DNA of 64,000 nucleotides from Labyrinthula sp. Ha (lineage: Eukaryota > Sar > Bigyra > Labyrinthulida > Labyrinthulaceae): contig JAALGZ010000013.1 of NCBI GenBank assembly GCA_015227615.1, forward strand, positions 1,116,001-1,180,000, read 5' to 3'. The notes below the pieces were generated by a model that saw nothing but the letters and a program-made list of their open reading frames with translations, made no database searches and was not told the DNA's origin. How positions within the stretch are numbered: position 1 is the stretch's first letter; every line of letters begins with the position of its first letter. The position numbers and the translations under genes were made by a program. Shown here one piece after another: positions 47,301 through 57,526 of the stretch.

Positions 47301-50300
47301 TGTTAAAGTTTGCAGCGAATAGTCCTGAAGGAATTGTCCAGCAACTAGAGCGTTTGAAATCTGCTGATGATAATACCTTGGTTGAAGAATTTCGGGCCGC
47401 TTTAGCTCGTAGTCTTCAGAATGATAATTCAAAAGATGAAGTTTCTCTCTTTCTTGTATGTAGAATTTCGGAGTTTAGGGATGAACTTACAAAGGCATCC
47501 GTATCCATTCCAAAGTGTATCAAATTAAGAAGAGATTACAAGTCTAAAAGAGGATCTTTCTTTACCGCTACACCTTTGCGGGATGCTGCTAAAATTGCAT
47601 TTATGTATGGAGATGCCAGATCACCATATGTAGGCCTTGGGAGAGATTTGTTCCGAATCTTTCCAAGCGCGCATAAACTTTGTGAAGACCGCACAACAAA
47701 TGTCTGGAGCCGCAAAGCCAATGGGCAAGAAGTCTGTTCCGATGATGATTTTCATACTCGATCACTAGCAAATACTGAAGCTGATTTTTCTTCTGCTGTT
47801 GATGTTTTTGAAAAAGACCAGGTTGCTATGTTCCGTTCGGGAGTGTTTCATGCTATGCTTTTCACACAAGTAATGTTACAAGTATTGAAACTAAGACCAG
47901 CGAGTTGTTTTGGGCTAAGCTTGGGTGAAATATGCATGTACTTTGCTTTTTCGTTGGAGAACAGTTTGGGATCAGAAATCATAATGAACAAACTTAGGAG
48001 CTCTAGGGTGTGGATGACAGAACTAGCTGGGGATTTGTTAGCTGTGAGACAGAAGACACACAAGGAGCAGAATAATAAACTAAAGTTAGAGAGTCGTGCT
48101 ACTGATAGTCTAGGTTTGAATTCAGCTAGGCTTGTGGAGATTTCGAAGATTTGGACAGGTTATGTTTTACTCAAGTCAAAGGATGAAATAGCTCAAGGAA
48201 TACAAGAGTTGAACTTAAATGAAGATTTAAAGATTATGATAGTGAACAGCACAAAGTCCTGTCTGGTCATTGGGCGGCCAAGTGCGTTTGATAAGCTAAT
48301 AGATCACCTTAATATCAACAGACGCATGTGTATAAAATCAGAACAAATGATGCTTGCGCATTGTGACCTAGTAGATCAATATTTGGAGGACTTTGAAGGT
48401 ATACATAGTCACAATGTCCTTCCAGAAGAAAACGATATTACTTTCCACTCCATTGCAGCAGACTTAGCCTCAAAGGGGGCTTCCTTCGGAAAGATTGCAG
48501 GGCAAGTCTACAAGAGGATGGGTGATTTTCCGTTTCTGGTAGAGCAAGCTGCAAGAGATGGAGCAAATGTATTCTTAGAACTAGGAAGCGATAATCTAAG
48601 GTCTCTTGCAACTTCACAGATACTCAGTGATTTAAAACTTGCAAAAGAAGGGTCACTTATTTCTTCAATAAATAAAAAGGGAGAAGATAGTTGGGTGCAG
48701 TTATTGACTATGTTGGCCTGCTTAAGGTCACATCAAGTATCAAATGTGTTGAATGTGGGTTCTTTATATACTGTTGACCAACAAATCCCCCTAGCTAAGA
48801 AGTCAAAAATGATAAAGGAACTAGAAATTAATGGCAGGTATCAAGAGTTTGATTCAAGTATCTTTAAAGGGATTCTTGGAAAACTTCCTCAGAGAAAGAG
48901 TATAGTGAAAAGTATTACAATTCCATATTACAAAAACAAAATTCTTTTGGCCCCATTAGACGCACAGAGCAGTAAGAAGACAAGAAAAGAACCAAAAGTT
49001 GTTAATGGGAATAAATCAAATGGTATTATTCCTGACAGGAAAAAGAGAGTATCTTTTGCATCTTCACAAAAGATAAAGGATTCTTCGCATTGTCAATTTG
49101 GATCAGCTAAGTTCCAAGAAGAGTTCGGTGTTAAGAGAACAATAGTCTTATCTGGGATGATGAATGCTGTGACAGGTGTTAACTTTGTAGCCACTGCAGC
49201 CAAGAATCAACTTATTGCTTTTTATGGAAGTCATAACGTTCCTCTAAAAAAAGTAGAAGATGATTTGGCCTCATTAAAACACCAACTTTCAGCAAAAGAA
49301 CTTCGATTTGTTGGCGTTAACATTGTCAAAACATCAAACCCTTTGGAAGTGCATCGAGAGGAATTAATTCTAGCTGCGATGAAGAAAAATGGAATTGAAC
49401 TACTTGAGGTCTCTGGATATAAAAGTCTTGTTCATATTTCAAAACACCTCTTAAGGTTTAGATTACAAGGTGGAAAGATATTTGCAAAAGTTGGATCTCT
49501 TCCAGAAGCCAAAATATTTACGTCCAAAATATCTTCTTCAGAATTACTCATGAATAAAGTTTCTTCCATTACAAAGGAAACTAATACCTTTGATGCTTCT
49601 GTTGAATCAGAAATTTCTTTAGCTTCAGCAGTTATACCTGTAGGATCTAATGTATCTTTGAACTTAGTGCCAGTTTTGCTATCAGAGGTCAGAACTTCAA
49701 AAAGTAAGGCTTTTGTTGGTTGTTCTGGAGGTGTTTGTGATGGATCAACAGCGTATTCGGCATTTTCTACAGGTTGTGACTTTCTATGCACTGGGTCTGT
49801 CAATCTTCTCTGTTCTGAAACTAATCTGCCTCTAATTTTAAAACGAAAACTTATGAAGCTAACTTACTCTGATGTTGATGCAGCCGAGTTTGGAATTAAT
49901 TTTACTTTTGCAGATCCGGAAGGTAGTGAATTGATTCATGTGGTAAAAAAAGGGAGCTTCGGATTTGCTCGTGCCAAACTTTTGGCCTTGCATAATGTAA
50001 AGATTGCAAAGCAAAGTTATCAAAGTTTGGATCAGATGAAGGATGAAGATCTTCTCTATGTGAAGAATAAAGTGTTTAAAGAGGATGTTGATTCGCTCGT
50101 AACTAGACTGCTGGAGACGAAAAAAACTACTTTAAGCCAGTTCAATGCATACAGTTTCTCAACTCAGTGGGGGCTAATTTGTGGACATTGGCTGCGGGAA
50201 CAGTTTCAAAAGGGAGAACTACTATACTGTAACCCAACAATCGGTTACTTCAACTCACTTAGCACTGTGGTAGCACCTCTTCCATCAGTTGTGTCGATCG

Positions 50301-50341
50301 TCGATGATATTTTTAAAGGACTAGAAAAATATATTATTTAG
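44345..50341 (+). CDS. PUFA synthase subunit B (KS-CLF-AT-ER), ER domain degenerate
   Basis: Intronless, 1998 residues, ATG 44345 to TAG; Schizochytrium-type subunit B is slightly longer (about 2060). KS domain at about 15-490: nucleophile Cys234 in DAACASSLY, His373 in ECHATGTEQGD, His412 in GNFGHTLVAAG, and GFGGTNAH. CLF domain at about 520-965: the Cys site is replaced (TEGDNSAIRC), as expected for a chain-length factor, with SYTSYIGNILATRVS before it. AT domain at about 1080-1450: Ser1192 in CFGLSLGEICMYFAF and His1339. The C-terminal region from about 1590 follows the enoyl-reductase domain in order and length (TYSDVDAAEFG, VVKKGSFGFARAKLL) but lacks its signature motifs. With subunits A and C, the enzyme builds DHA or similar C20-22 polyunsaturated chains from malonyl-CoA in the cytosol. 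The long Ser/Ala-Pro linker of the Schizochytrium protein is replaced by a short Lys-rich one. Subunits A and C are not in this window. Confidence 0.94.
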   Translation: MPSVPTPKIWRKTERNKPSAIAVCGLALRYGSCETHDEFYESLMKGEFNSSGITEKRLDSSDKDLHYLRKRSKFSDTFVNDRYATIDSSKKEHRSEHELLLKLTQEALNDYAVKKATLHKETESGFDASKLEGKKVGVVAGNLNFPRDNLQGEFTNLYQKHLEEKISSFGGSGIFREDLPNLWSQRPEATEDYLNSPNNNYFHENLDPASYVAHKLNLKSSGSKSVHYSIDAACASSLYILRLAQEHLLNGDCDIMLAGAATLPDPFFILSGFSAFQALPVPGPINNSVPWRLGSSGLTPGEGGAIVVMKRLEDAVKDGDYIYGVMVETGINNSGRGLPLKPIMPSELSCLLETYDLVSKSEKNLLVDYVECHATGTEQGDQVELDAMLQCYEDELKQKMPLFGSSKGNFGHTLVAAGFAGVSKLLLSMQRETIPPTPGITTENKMHGNVVFKPQSWPYLNPADSGFKIKCGAVSAFGFGGTNAHSVFINFPNEELQLRRSLKLYKSLSSKVILNDNKKEKISIVGMGCHFGSLDSLEKFEDAIYHHKNIMKPISKDTKRWRFLRKDDGFVKALGFDPNKDIFAGCIEKFNIDFSKIRTPMLKQDLLMPQHFIALKTIDDAIEDYEQKTKLKVKGSRTGVFVGLSTDLEVYRHKARVILKERLKDVLDKSEASQDEVLRRLMDYVHEQGNSTSYTSYIGNILATRVSAKYNFTGPAFSVTEGDNSAIRCLDVAKLLIDVGCIDNAIICGVELRCSAEGVYQIAKLSKLRQSEIAANPFESDFLTRGISLGEGAGALVLTRESTEVPSYSTLELLSFGGSVDATPLDSFPVELVEMNGEQLGTQVKSFSQLKRNPFSFRTMALTSHETVTGSLGISGTMAGLIKTSLCLYNRYIPQSLANGKSFEIDENLQIVDEALNKKFWIPHYSRSWVKNDAFDKTNTSTNRYAAMSLISRSGSHCLAVLKDTGSYEKRNLYASAVGKDENPQLLKFAANSPEGIVQQLERLKSADDNTLVEEFRAALARSLQNDNSKDEVSLFLVCRISEFRDELTKASVSIPKCIKLRRDYKSKRGSFFTATPLRDAAKIAFMYGDARSPYVGLGRDLFRIFPSAHKLCEDRTTNVWSRKANGQEVCSDDDFHTRSLANTEADFSSAVDVFEKDQVAMFRSGVFHAMLFTQVMLQVLKLRPASCFGLSLGEICMYFAFSLENSLGSEIIMNKLRSSRVWMTELAGDLLAVRQKTHKEQNNKLKLESRATDSLGLNSARLVEISKIWTGYVLLKSKDEIAQGIQELNLNEDLKIMIVNSTKSCLVIGRPSAFDKLIDHLNINRRMCIKSEQMMLAHCDLVDQYLEDFEGIHSHNVLPEENDITFHSIAADLASKGASFGKIAGQVYKRMGDFPFLVEQAARDGANVFLELGSDNLRSLATSQILSDLKLAKEGSLISSINKKGEDSWVQLLTMLACLRSHQVSNVLNVGSLYTVDQQIPLAKKSKMIKELEINGRYQEFDSSIFKGILGKLPQRKSIVKSITIPYYKNKILLAPLDAQSSKKTRKEPKVVNGNKSNGIIPDRKKRVSFASSQKIKDSSHCQFGSAKFQEEFGVKRTIVLSGMMNAVTGVNFVATAAKNQLIAFYGSHNVPLKKVEDDLASLKHQLSAKELRFVGVNIVKTSNPLEVHREELILAAMKKNGIELLEVSGYKSLVHISKHLLRFRLQGGKIFAKVGSLPEAKIFTSKISSSELLMNKVSSITKETNTFDASVESEISLASAVIPVGSNVSLNLVPVLLSEVRTSKSKAFVGCSGGVCDGSTAYSAFSTGCDFLCTGSVNLLCSETNLPLILKRKLMKLTYSDVDAAEFGINFTFADPEGSELIHVVKKGSFGFARAKLLALHNVKIAKQSYQSLDQMKDEDLLYVKNKVFKEDVDSLVTRLLETKKTTLSQFNAYSFSTQWGLICGHWLREQFQKGELLYCNPTIGYFNSLSTVVAPLPSVVSIVDDIFKGLEKYII

Positions 50342-53300
50342 TTCAAGGCAAAAATAGACATAGAACAGAAACCAAGGGTTTTCCAAGATAGAATTATCAA
50401 CCAATGACTTAATGTTGAACTAGTGTATTGGCTTTCAATGTTTCCTGTATATCTGATATCTCTATAGACTATGTTGGTACTGTTCTAAATAAAGGGTTAT
50501 GACATCTGGTTCTTGCTTAAATCTTAGAAAAAGGAAAAAATCAACAAGCATGGGTCTATCTTCTGTTTGCTTTCTTTTATTATTCACGCGAGGGATGAAA
50601 TAAACCTTTTCTAGATTATATGGTTAGGGGCTCTCAACCTGAATCATGCGTGTCTTTGGAAGTTCATATCCTTGAAAGCATGAAGGGAAGGGAAAAGTAG
50701 AAGTTGGTTAGATAGCATTCATGGACTCTAGAAATTGTATTCAATTAAACCTTGTTATAACTCATAAAATTCTAAGTAGCGACATCGTTGAAAGCAATGA
50801 TAAAGCAAGACAAAAGTTGTAGCAACGAATATTTAAAACTTTCTTTGTCTTGACTAGTTTCTTCAATTCTGGGGGTTAAAGTGAACCTAAGATTTAGAAA
50901 GAGGTAAGAGTATTGCATGCTAGAAAAGCTGATAAATATTACTCAGACAAGGTTCTGCTGTTGCCGTACAATTGTTCAGCTGTAAAGGCCAAGAGAAGGA
51001 AAAGTATTTGATAACTTCTTAATGTAGATGAAGTGTTCAGCAAAGTACACAATCATTACAATACAGGATTCGCGGTATCTGCACATGATTTAAACTTTGA
51101 AAAACTCTTAGTTGTAAATGATAATGTTCTTAAAGTCAATTAGTAGGTGAATATTGCTTGATTATTAAAATGAAGTACTGCTTCAAAGTTCCGAAAACTG
51201 CGCAAAAAATAATACTGATTTATTTTTTTTTGATCTGGAAACAATACATTGGGGCTGTGCCTCTGTTACATTGGAAAGAAAAGTATTAAGTCATGTAATG
51301 GGATACAAATTATAATCCCGGGTGAAGAAGTATCTCTAAAATTTCTTGAACAATATATAATTACTTTGCTTTGACATGGTTAAGTGAACAGCTGCATAGA
51401 AGATGTCAAGTACAGCTAATTATTTTATCCACTCCCATTTTCCTAAACCTTAGAGCTGGTGATATCGTAATCAATGCTTCATAGCCTAATCAGATGCAAA
51501 GAAAAAAATGTATTTAGGTTTAGTAGAATTAACTCAGATGCTTAGCCCATTCGAATTAGGACGAATAAATTCTTTATAGTTGAAATAATGCTGGGAGGAA
51601 CTCATGCAAAAAACTACTTCGCGTTAATACTGCTCACTAAGTTTGTGTTAGTCTCTTGATCCATGCTGTATGGAAAATTGGCATTTCGCACTTTTCTACT
51701 AAACTCTAACCTTCACTGCAACATGTGTTTGTTCAATCAGCTCAACAATTTAGGTCTAGGAAATGTTTCACCAATCCACCATTCTCACAGTGAAGAGGAT
51801 AGAATCGGCTCAAGATTAAATTCACTTGCAGACGCAAGATTTTTCATGTATTAATCAAACATTCTTATTCTCTTAATAAGTAATTATTAAGTACGAACTT
51901 TTTAGGCAAAGTTTGCAAAATGTAAGCAGTTGAATAATCCACCTCAACGCCCCCCCAAGCGTTGAAGCAGGAAGACTTTGTGGGTACATCTCAAAACTGG
52001 CAGAAATATCGTAGCAAGCTCGATCAATGGCTTAAGCAAGAATACTTATGAATAGAGATTAGTTGCATTTAATCTTTCAAAAGTCTTTTTCCATAATGAG
52101 CTGAAACTGATGCCTATCTTCAGCATCCGGTAGGATACTACAATGTCAATAGTAGAATGTTGTGATCTACATCTTGCTCTCTGCTTTTGGAATTCAGGGA
52201 ACATGGGCATCAGCATTGTCATCACATTGAATAAGTTCATGACTGTACTTTCCTTCCATATTTAGCTTTTAGTGGTTAAGAAAGGCTACACTCAGTGGAT
52301 GATGTTTATAGATACTAGGGCCATAGAACTAGTCCCAATAAGGAGTTAGACTAATAATGCTTAAGTGTCTTTCAATTTCATGCCAGAAATTGAATATGGT
52401 ACTCTTGGTAAACCAACGTAATGAAAAATATGAACTATAGTGTGATAAGGGAGTTATGTCTTTTCTCCGCATGTCTATACTTTTCAGAATATTATATATT
52501 TGCTACGAACTAAGAGAAAATGTTTGTCAACCGTGCTTCCCACCTTGTCTCCCATGGTAGCGCCTAACAGACTCGATAATTCTTTAATTAAAGGGTCGAA
52601 TTAATTAACGTGTTGATATGAAATAAACGAATGTGCTACCTGAAGTGAAAAAAAAAAACGTCCATGAATTTGCTTAATTTGATTTGGGAACCTCCTCAGC
52701 TTATAGTCAAGAAGTTATGAAGAAGTGAGAAAGTAAAGCATAAACTGAGTAGGGAATGACTTGGTTCCCTTCTCCACAGAGCAGCGATTTAAAGGCTAAT
52801 ATTAGAACACTATCTTAGCAGCATCCGCTTTGCACCTCTGACTCAGTTGTTCCAACGTGATAAATGGTGTAGAAAAGTGAAAAAAAATGATTAATCCAGA
52901 TCTAAACCTGTTGAAGTTCCAGATAGGTGTATCTAAGTGAACTGCAATAGTAGAAATACCAGGCCAATGCATTAGTAAAGTTTATCATGCATCAAAAACT
53001 ATGGTAAAATTGGCTTAGAATTTAGCAGTAAGCATTCAATTTCTTTACTCTTAAACTTCTATAGACATCTATAAAAATAAAAAGTCGAAAGTATCTTTCA
53101 AGAATGTTAATATGTATAATCTAATTAGGAGTACCATAAATATCTACCACAAAGCTGGAAGATGCACAAGTGGAGCATGAAATCTTGAAAGTAACTTATT
53201 AGAAACTGGCTAAAGTCCTCGAGCATGAGTATTAACTCGAAATTATAGATTTGGAGGAAACTAGAAACTCGCTTTTCAGTTGCCAAATATTAGCACTAGA

Positions 53301-54841
53301 TTTCGAAAAAGCTCTACAATGTTAACAAGAAGAGTAAAATTCTTCATTATTATTCAGATTAAAGAGAACAACCCTTTATTTTGTCTAATTCACAGACTAA
53401 ATCCTCAGTTGGTCCTCCACTTCTGCTAATTGGTATGATTTAGCACATGAAATATCTATAACTCACTAACATTTCGTGCTATATTCCAGTGTACCTTTAA
53501 ATTCTTCTAGGCTCTGGTGATTTATGGAGTTGGAAAAATATATTTTCTGCAGATATATTTGTTTTCCTTTCGTGAGAAAACTGGCTTGCAAAAGTTAGAA
53601 ATTGAAAAGAGTTGTCGCTTTAATTTCAGCACCATTATTTGTAGTAAGTAATCCTAATTAATTTTGGTAACAACCGGTGTTCAAAAGTAGTTTTATAATG
53701 GCACAGTGATATATTTTGATAATTTGCTCTGTTTTACATCCATTATCTATTTTCGACAAGTATTTTGGTTAATCATTGGTGACTTATGGTTGCCACCATG
53801 AAGATAAGCTACATTGGGCAATTATTTATTTCCAATCGTTTTAAGTTCAATGAAACTTGTCAAGAACAAAACCTAGTATTATTTCTGGATCATTAGGTTC
53901 ATAACAAAACCAACTGAATTATTAATGGTTTTTGATGAATTCGACCCCCTAGTTGTAGTCAATGTTATAGTTGTTGTTCGCCTACTCAATGGGTTGTCAG
54001 TAGCGTAAGACCCAGTTAAGCTATATCCATGCTGAAGTTGACTTTTCAGATATTAACTCAAATGTCTTGTTTTCCCTTGCTTTTATCCTAATTAAAGATC
54101 TTTTGATTAAAATTAATATGTCATTTTTATTAAAAGCAAGACATACTTCATGAGATGAATCATTGGTGATCGCTTCTGAAGCTCGCTGTGTGCCTAATAC
54201 AGTGGGAAGACAAAGGCCCTGCACTGTTTTATATTTCATGCTTTCGAAGTTTTTCAGGGACATTATTAATAGTTTTTTTATAATAAAAAAGGTATAGCTG
54301 AAATTAGGGGTGCAGATTCAGTCCTTATTGTAAACTTATTAGGTCAATTTAGGAAATTTCCGTGTGACTGAGTGAGTATGGAGGAACTGAGGAAGAAAAT
54401 TAATGAAACTTTTCAAAAACTTTAATAAGTTTGCTACTGAGGTTTTGGGCTTCATCATTGAGTTGTTAAGATCCTCAATTGCTGAAGGAGGAATTCTCCT
54501 TATTCTGCACCCCTACTCAGGTATTTCAATGAGAATCTAGATTTTTTGCAGTGTGTCATTTTCTTACCTTTTCTTAAGACCAATAAGATAATATTGCCTT
54601 TATTTTCTTATAATACACAAGGAACCTAAAATCTTCCCTCCATCGTCAGAAAAGATTTCTCGTCACGATTGAGTCTTAATGTCTATAAATCTAGGTAAAC
54701 ACCCATCGGTGTAGTCTTAAAAGGACTAACAAGAAGATCATATTCTCAATATCTTTGACTATAAAATTCTTAATGGGCAGTCAGTTTTCTTTATTTGGAC
54801 ATTCTAATAAGTCAAAGTACAAGTATTGTTTTTGCTCATAG
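50342..54841. other. Intergenic region containing one MITE
   Basis: 4.5 kb between two genes on the same strand hold no supportable gene; frames are at most about 80 codons. The only element I can delimit is the MITE at 54308-54513. The 80-codon minus-strand frame 54021-54263 has no recognisable domain. Confidence 0.5.
54308..54513. mobile_element. MITE, family B (TA-flanked, GGGGTGCAGA termini)
   Basis: This 206-bp element is flanked by TA at 54306-54307 and 54514-54515. Its ends are a perfect inverted repeat, GGGGTGCAGA, with further imperfect pairing (GTCCTTATT against AATAAGGAG). The interior is unlike family A, but the TA flanks and GGGGTG start suggest the same transposase group. There is no coding capacity. 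It lies about 430 bp upstream of the hydrolase start codon. Confidence 0.8.
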
Positions 54842-54887
54842 TTCTTGTATTCTGCATTTTAAACTTGCTCAGTGTGGCATTACCATA
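54842..54887 (+). promoter_or_regulatory. Bipartite promoter motif upstream of the alpha/beta hydrolase
   Basis: TTCTTGTATTCTGCA (54842-54856) and TGTGGCATTACCATA (54873-54887) lie 55 bp before the start codon. The second part is identical over 15 bp to the one upstream of PUFA synthase B; the first differs by one inserted T. The spacing between parts is 16 bp here against 1 bp there. Confidence 0.55.
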
Positions 54888-54941
54888 AAGAACTGGCACC
54901 CTTAAAAGTCGAAACTCAAAGAGCAGAAGTATTGCAGAATA

Positions 54942-57246
54942 ATGTCATCATCAAAGCTTGTCTCATTACTCCCATATCCCACTCTAGAATCCAAATTTTC
55001 CCCAACAATACGCAGGATCACCTTAAATCCCCGTCAAGCACTTAATATTTACGTATTGGTTTCGTTCTTCTATATCGTGTTCCTTGAAACAAACTACTAC
55101 CTAATCCACTACCTCACCTTTGCTGGTTATCTTGTTTTTCTATTCGTTTCCTTAAAATTTCTGTCACGTTTTCTTACAAAAGTATTATATATATTTTTTG
55201 TTTACTTAGTCAATCGCCTATCCATTATCAACAAAAACTGTTTTCAGAGAGCTTGAGATTTCAATAGCTGTTGAAAAACAGAAGCGCATAACATATCTAT
55301 TGGGAAAAATTCTTAAGAATCCTGATAAAAATACATATGAAGAACTTGAGGAAGTGAACGATGTTATTCGTCGGAGCAAAAATGGATATGCCAATGTTGT
55401 GAGTCAAAGTTTCTCGGAAGTGTTAGAGCAAAGAATTGGTTTCATGAAGGCAAAAGTCGTGATGAAAGCAGAAGTTGCGAGTATTTTATTACTGATAGAT
55501 CAAACAGGTAAGAATTATGGCATTGAGGATATTTCCACTGAGGAAATACTTGAGGTTATTGATCTGCTTGACCAGGCAAAATCTGATAGCGATCTTCAAC
55601 GAGTAAAACAAGGACATAGAAAGCTTTTTCTTTACAGTTCCGGTTCTGAGAAAAATCCACCTCATGTAGAGAAATTAGTAAAACTCGGAAATAAAAAAAA
55701 TCCCAAGCGAAACAAAGACGAAGACCTTATAATCACTCTGTTCAATTTGTGTAAGAAGGGATATGATAAGAAAAAGGAGGCAAACAAAGAACTATGTATT
55801 ATTCTCAATAAGAAATTCTTTGTTGATGAGCTTAGTACTAAGTATCATGTGAAGCATGTCCGTATAGAGGTAGACCAAGGTGTTCTACTTGATGGAATAT
55901 TCCTTCAAGCTAAAGATTCCACAAAAACTGTGATGCTATTAAGTCCAAATGCAGCAGCATTTGAATTTTGCTTTTACCAAAATTTTTGGATTAGATTTTA
56001 TTTACGAAGGAACGTGAGTGTTTTCATTTACAATTATAGAGGGTATTCTGAATCGACGGGAACTCAGTCCCCTGATGTAGCTGCAAGTGACGGAAAGGCC
56101 GTGTTTCTGACTCTGCAAAACAACTTAAAACTGATAAGAAGCTCTGAGCAAAGGGACTTCTTATTCCGCTCTCCTAGTCGTACTAAAACTGACGAGTTAC
56201 TGCTGGGGGAAAACATATTGGTCCATGCTGAGAGCATTGGCGGAGTTGTTGCAGCTTCCCTTGCTCGGGAGTTCAGATCGAGCATTCAGTTAGTGGTATT
56301 TGATAGGAATTTTTCAAGTCTATCTATAACTGCAGGAAGCTTGTTACCCTCTTGTTTTGGGTGGATAGTTAAGAACTTTGTTGGTTGGGAAACAGACAAT
56401 GTACGCCATTTCATGACAGCTTCTCGCCTTGAACAGGGATTGGATGAAACCGATTTAGAAAAAAAGCCTTTAAAACCGCGTTTAATAGTACTTTGTGATC
56501 CTGAAGATGAAATTATAGCTAACAGAGCTTCGTTAAAAATAGGCATAGCAAGAGCAGTGTTCGCCAAGAAAGTAGGACAACAAAATATCCCGGACCAGAA
56601 GAATATATGCACAAAGTTTAATGTTCTGAAAAGACTACGCCAACAAAAAGAGCCCTCTCTTCCCTCTAATTTACCTGACATTTATGTTAGCCTGTTGGAT
56701 CCAACGTTCTCCTCTAGGTTCGCTAAATGTTATTTGCAGATTCAGATTGGACTTAAGACAATGCTTGAAACAAAACGTGTCCCGAGAACAAGCCGATTGC
56801 TCAGCTCATTTCAAATGATGACCCGGCTAAGTTCAGGTGGACAAAACTTGTATCAAGCGGTGTCGCAGTTCCTGATACACACTGCCCAGTCAAAATCAGC
56901 GCAGGAGGTGCTGAACCATCCACCCTTACTCTCCACAGACGATGCACTACACGATTGGTTTAAGTCTTTTCTCTCATTTGGGCGAGATGATCCTCAAATG
57001 GAAGGACTTCTTTCCAGAGTTGTTTTAGTGTTGGAGCGCAATAAGGATGAATTTTCTAGTCTAGGTTTATTATCGTCCGTCGAGACTCTGCATAAAGTGT
57101 TCGGATTATTGAAAAGAGCTCTGGCATCATCCATTTCAATGGAAAAATATAATGTTGCTTTAGTCCCTCTCCAGTGTGGTCACAATGGCATGCCGGGCAA
57201 GGAAGAAATAACCAGTTTTGGTGAAGCACTAAAATCAGTGCTCTGA
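54942..57246 (+). CDS. Membrane-anchored alpha/beta hydrolase, ABHD16-like (one intron or frameshift)
   Basis: The ATG at 54942 opens a 104-codon segment with two or three hydrophobic helices (LNIYVLVSFFYIVFLE, YLTFAGYLVFLFVSLKFL). The frame then changes between about 55180 and 55257 and continues open to TGA at 57246. A GT-AG intron such as 55182-55251 (70 nt) or 55200-55251 (52 nt) fits the phases; a 1-base sequence error is also possible. After a helical region comes the hydrolase fold: VLLDGIFL, TVMLLSPNAAAFEF, VFIYNYRGYSESTG, the nucleophile Ser in HAESIGGVVAASLA (codon at 56232), a likely acid in LIVLCDPEDEIIA, and His in LQCGHNGMPG. The order resembles ABHD16, a membrane phospholipid (phosphatidylserine) lipase in animals, whose nucleophile context is WSIGG. 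The substrate is inferred. It shares a promoter motif with the PUFA synthase gene and converges on the Roco gene 280 bp away. Confidence 0.78.
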
Positions 57247-57526
57247 ATCGAGCTAGGACTAACTGTTCTTCTTTGTAAGACCACGAATTGTTGTTTTTTG
57301 TCACTTGTTAGTTTGAAGATCAAACTTTTGCATGCACTTTGACGCAAGTGCGCAGTTGTTTTCTAGGATTTTAGTTTAGACTTTTAATTATCTATACCTT
57401 CAAGCAGTACCATAAAGATGGTTCAATAACTGAAAATAAAAGAAAAAAAACCAAGAAACTTGTATTTACAGAACAGCAAATTATCTTGCAATAAAACAAA
57501 GCTTGCTTCTTAACCACTAGAAACAG

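Noticed and set aside
54021-54263. 80-codon minus-strand ORF beside the MITE
   Set aside because: No motif, no neighbours in frame, and size within random expectation for this amount of sequence.
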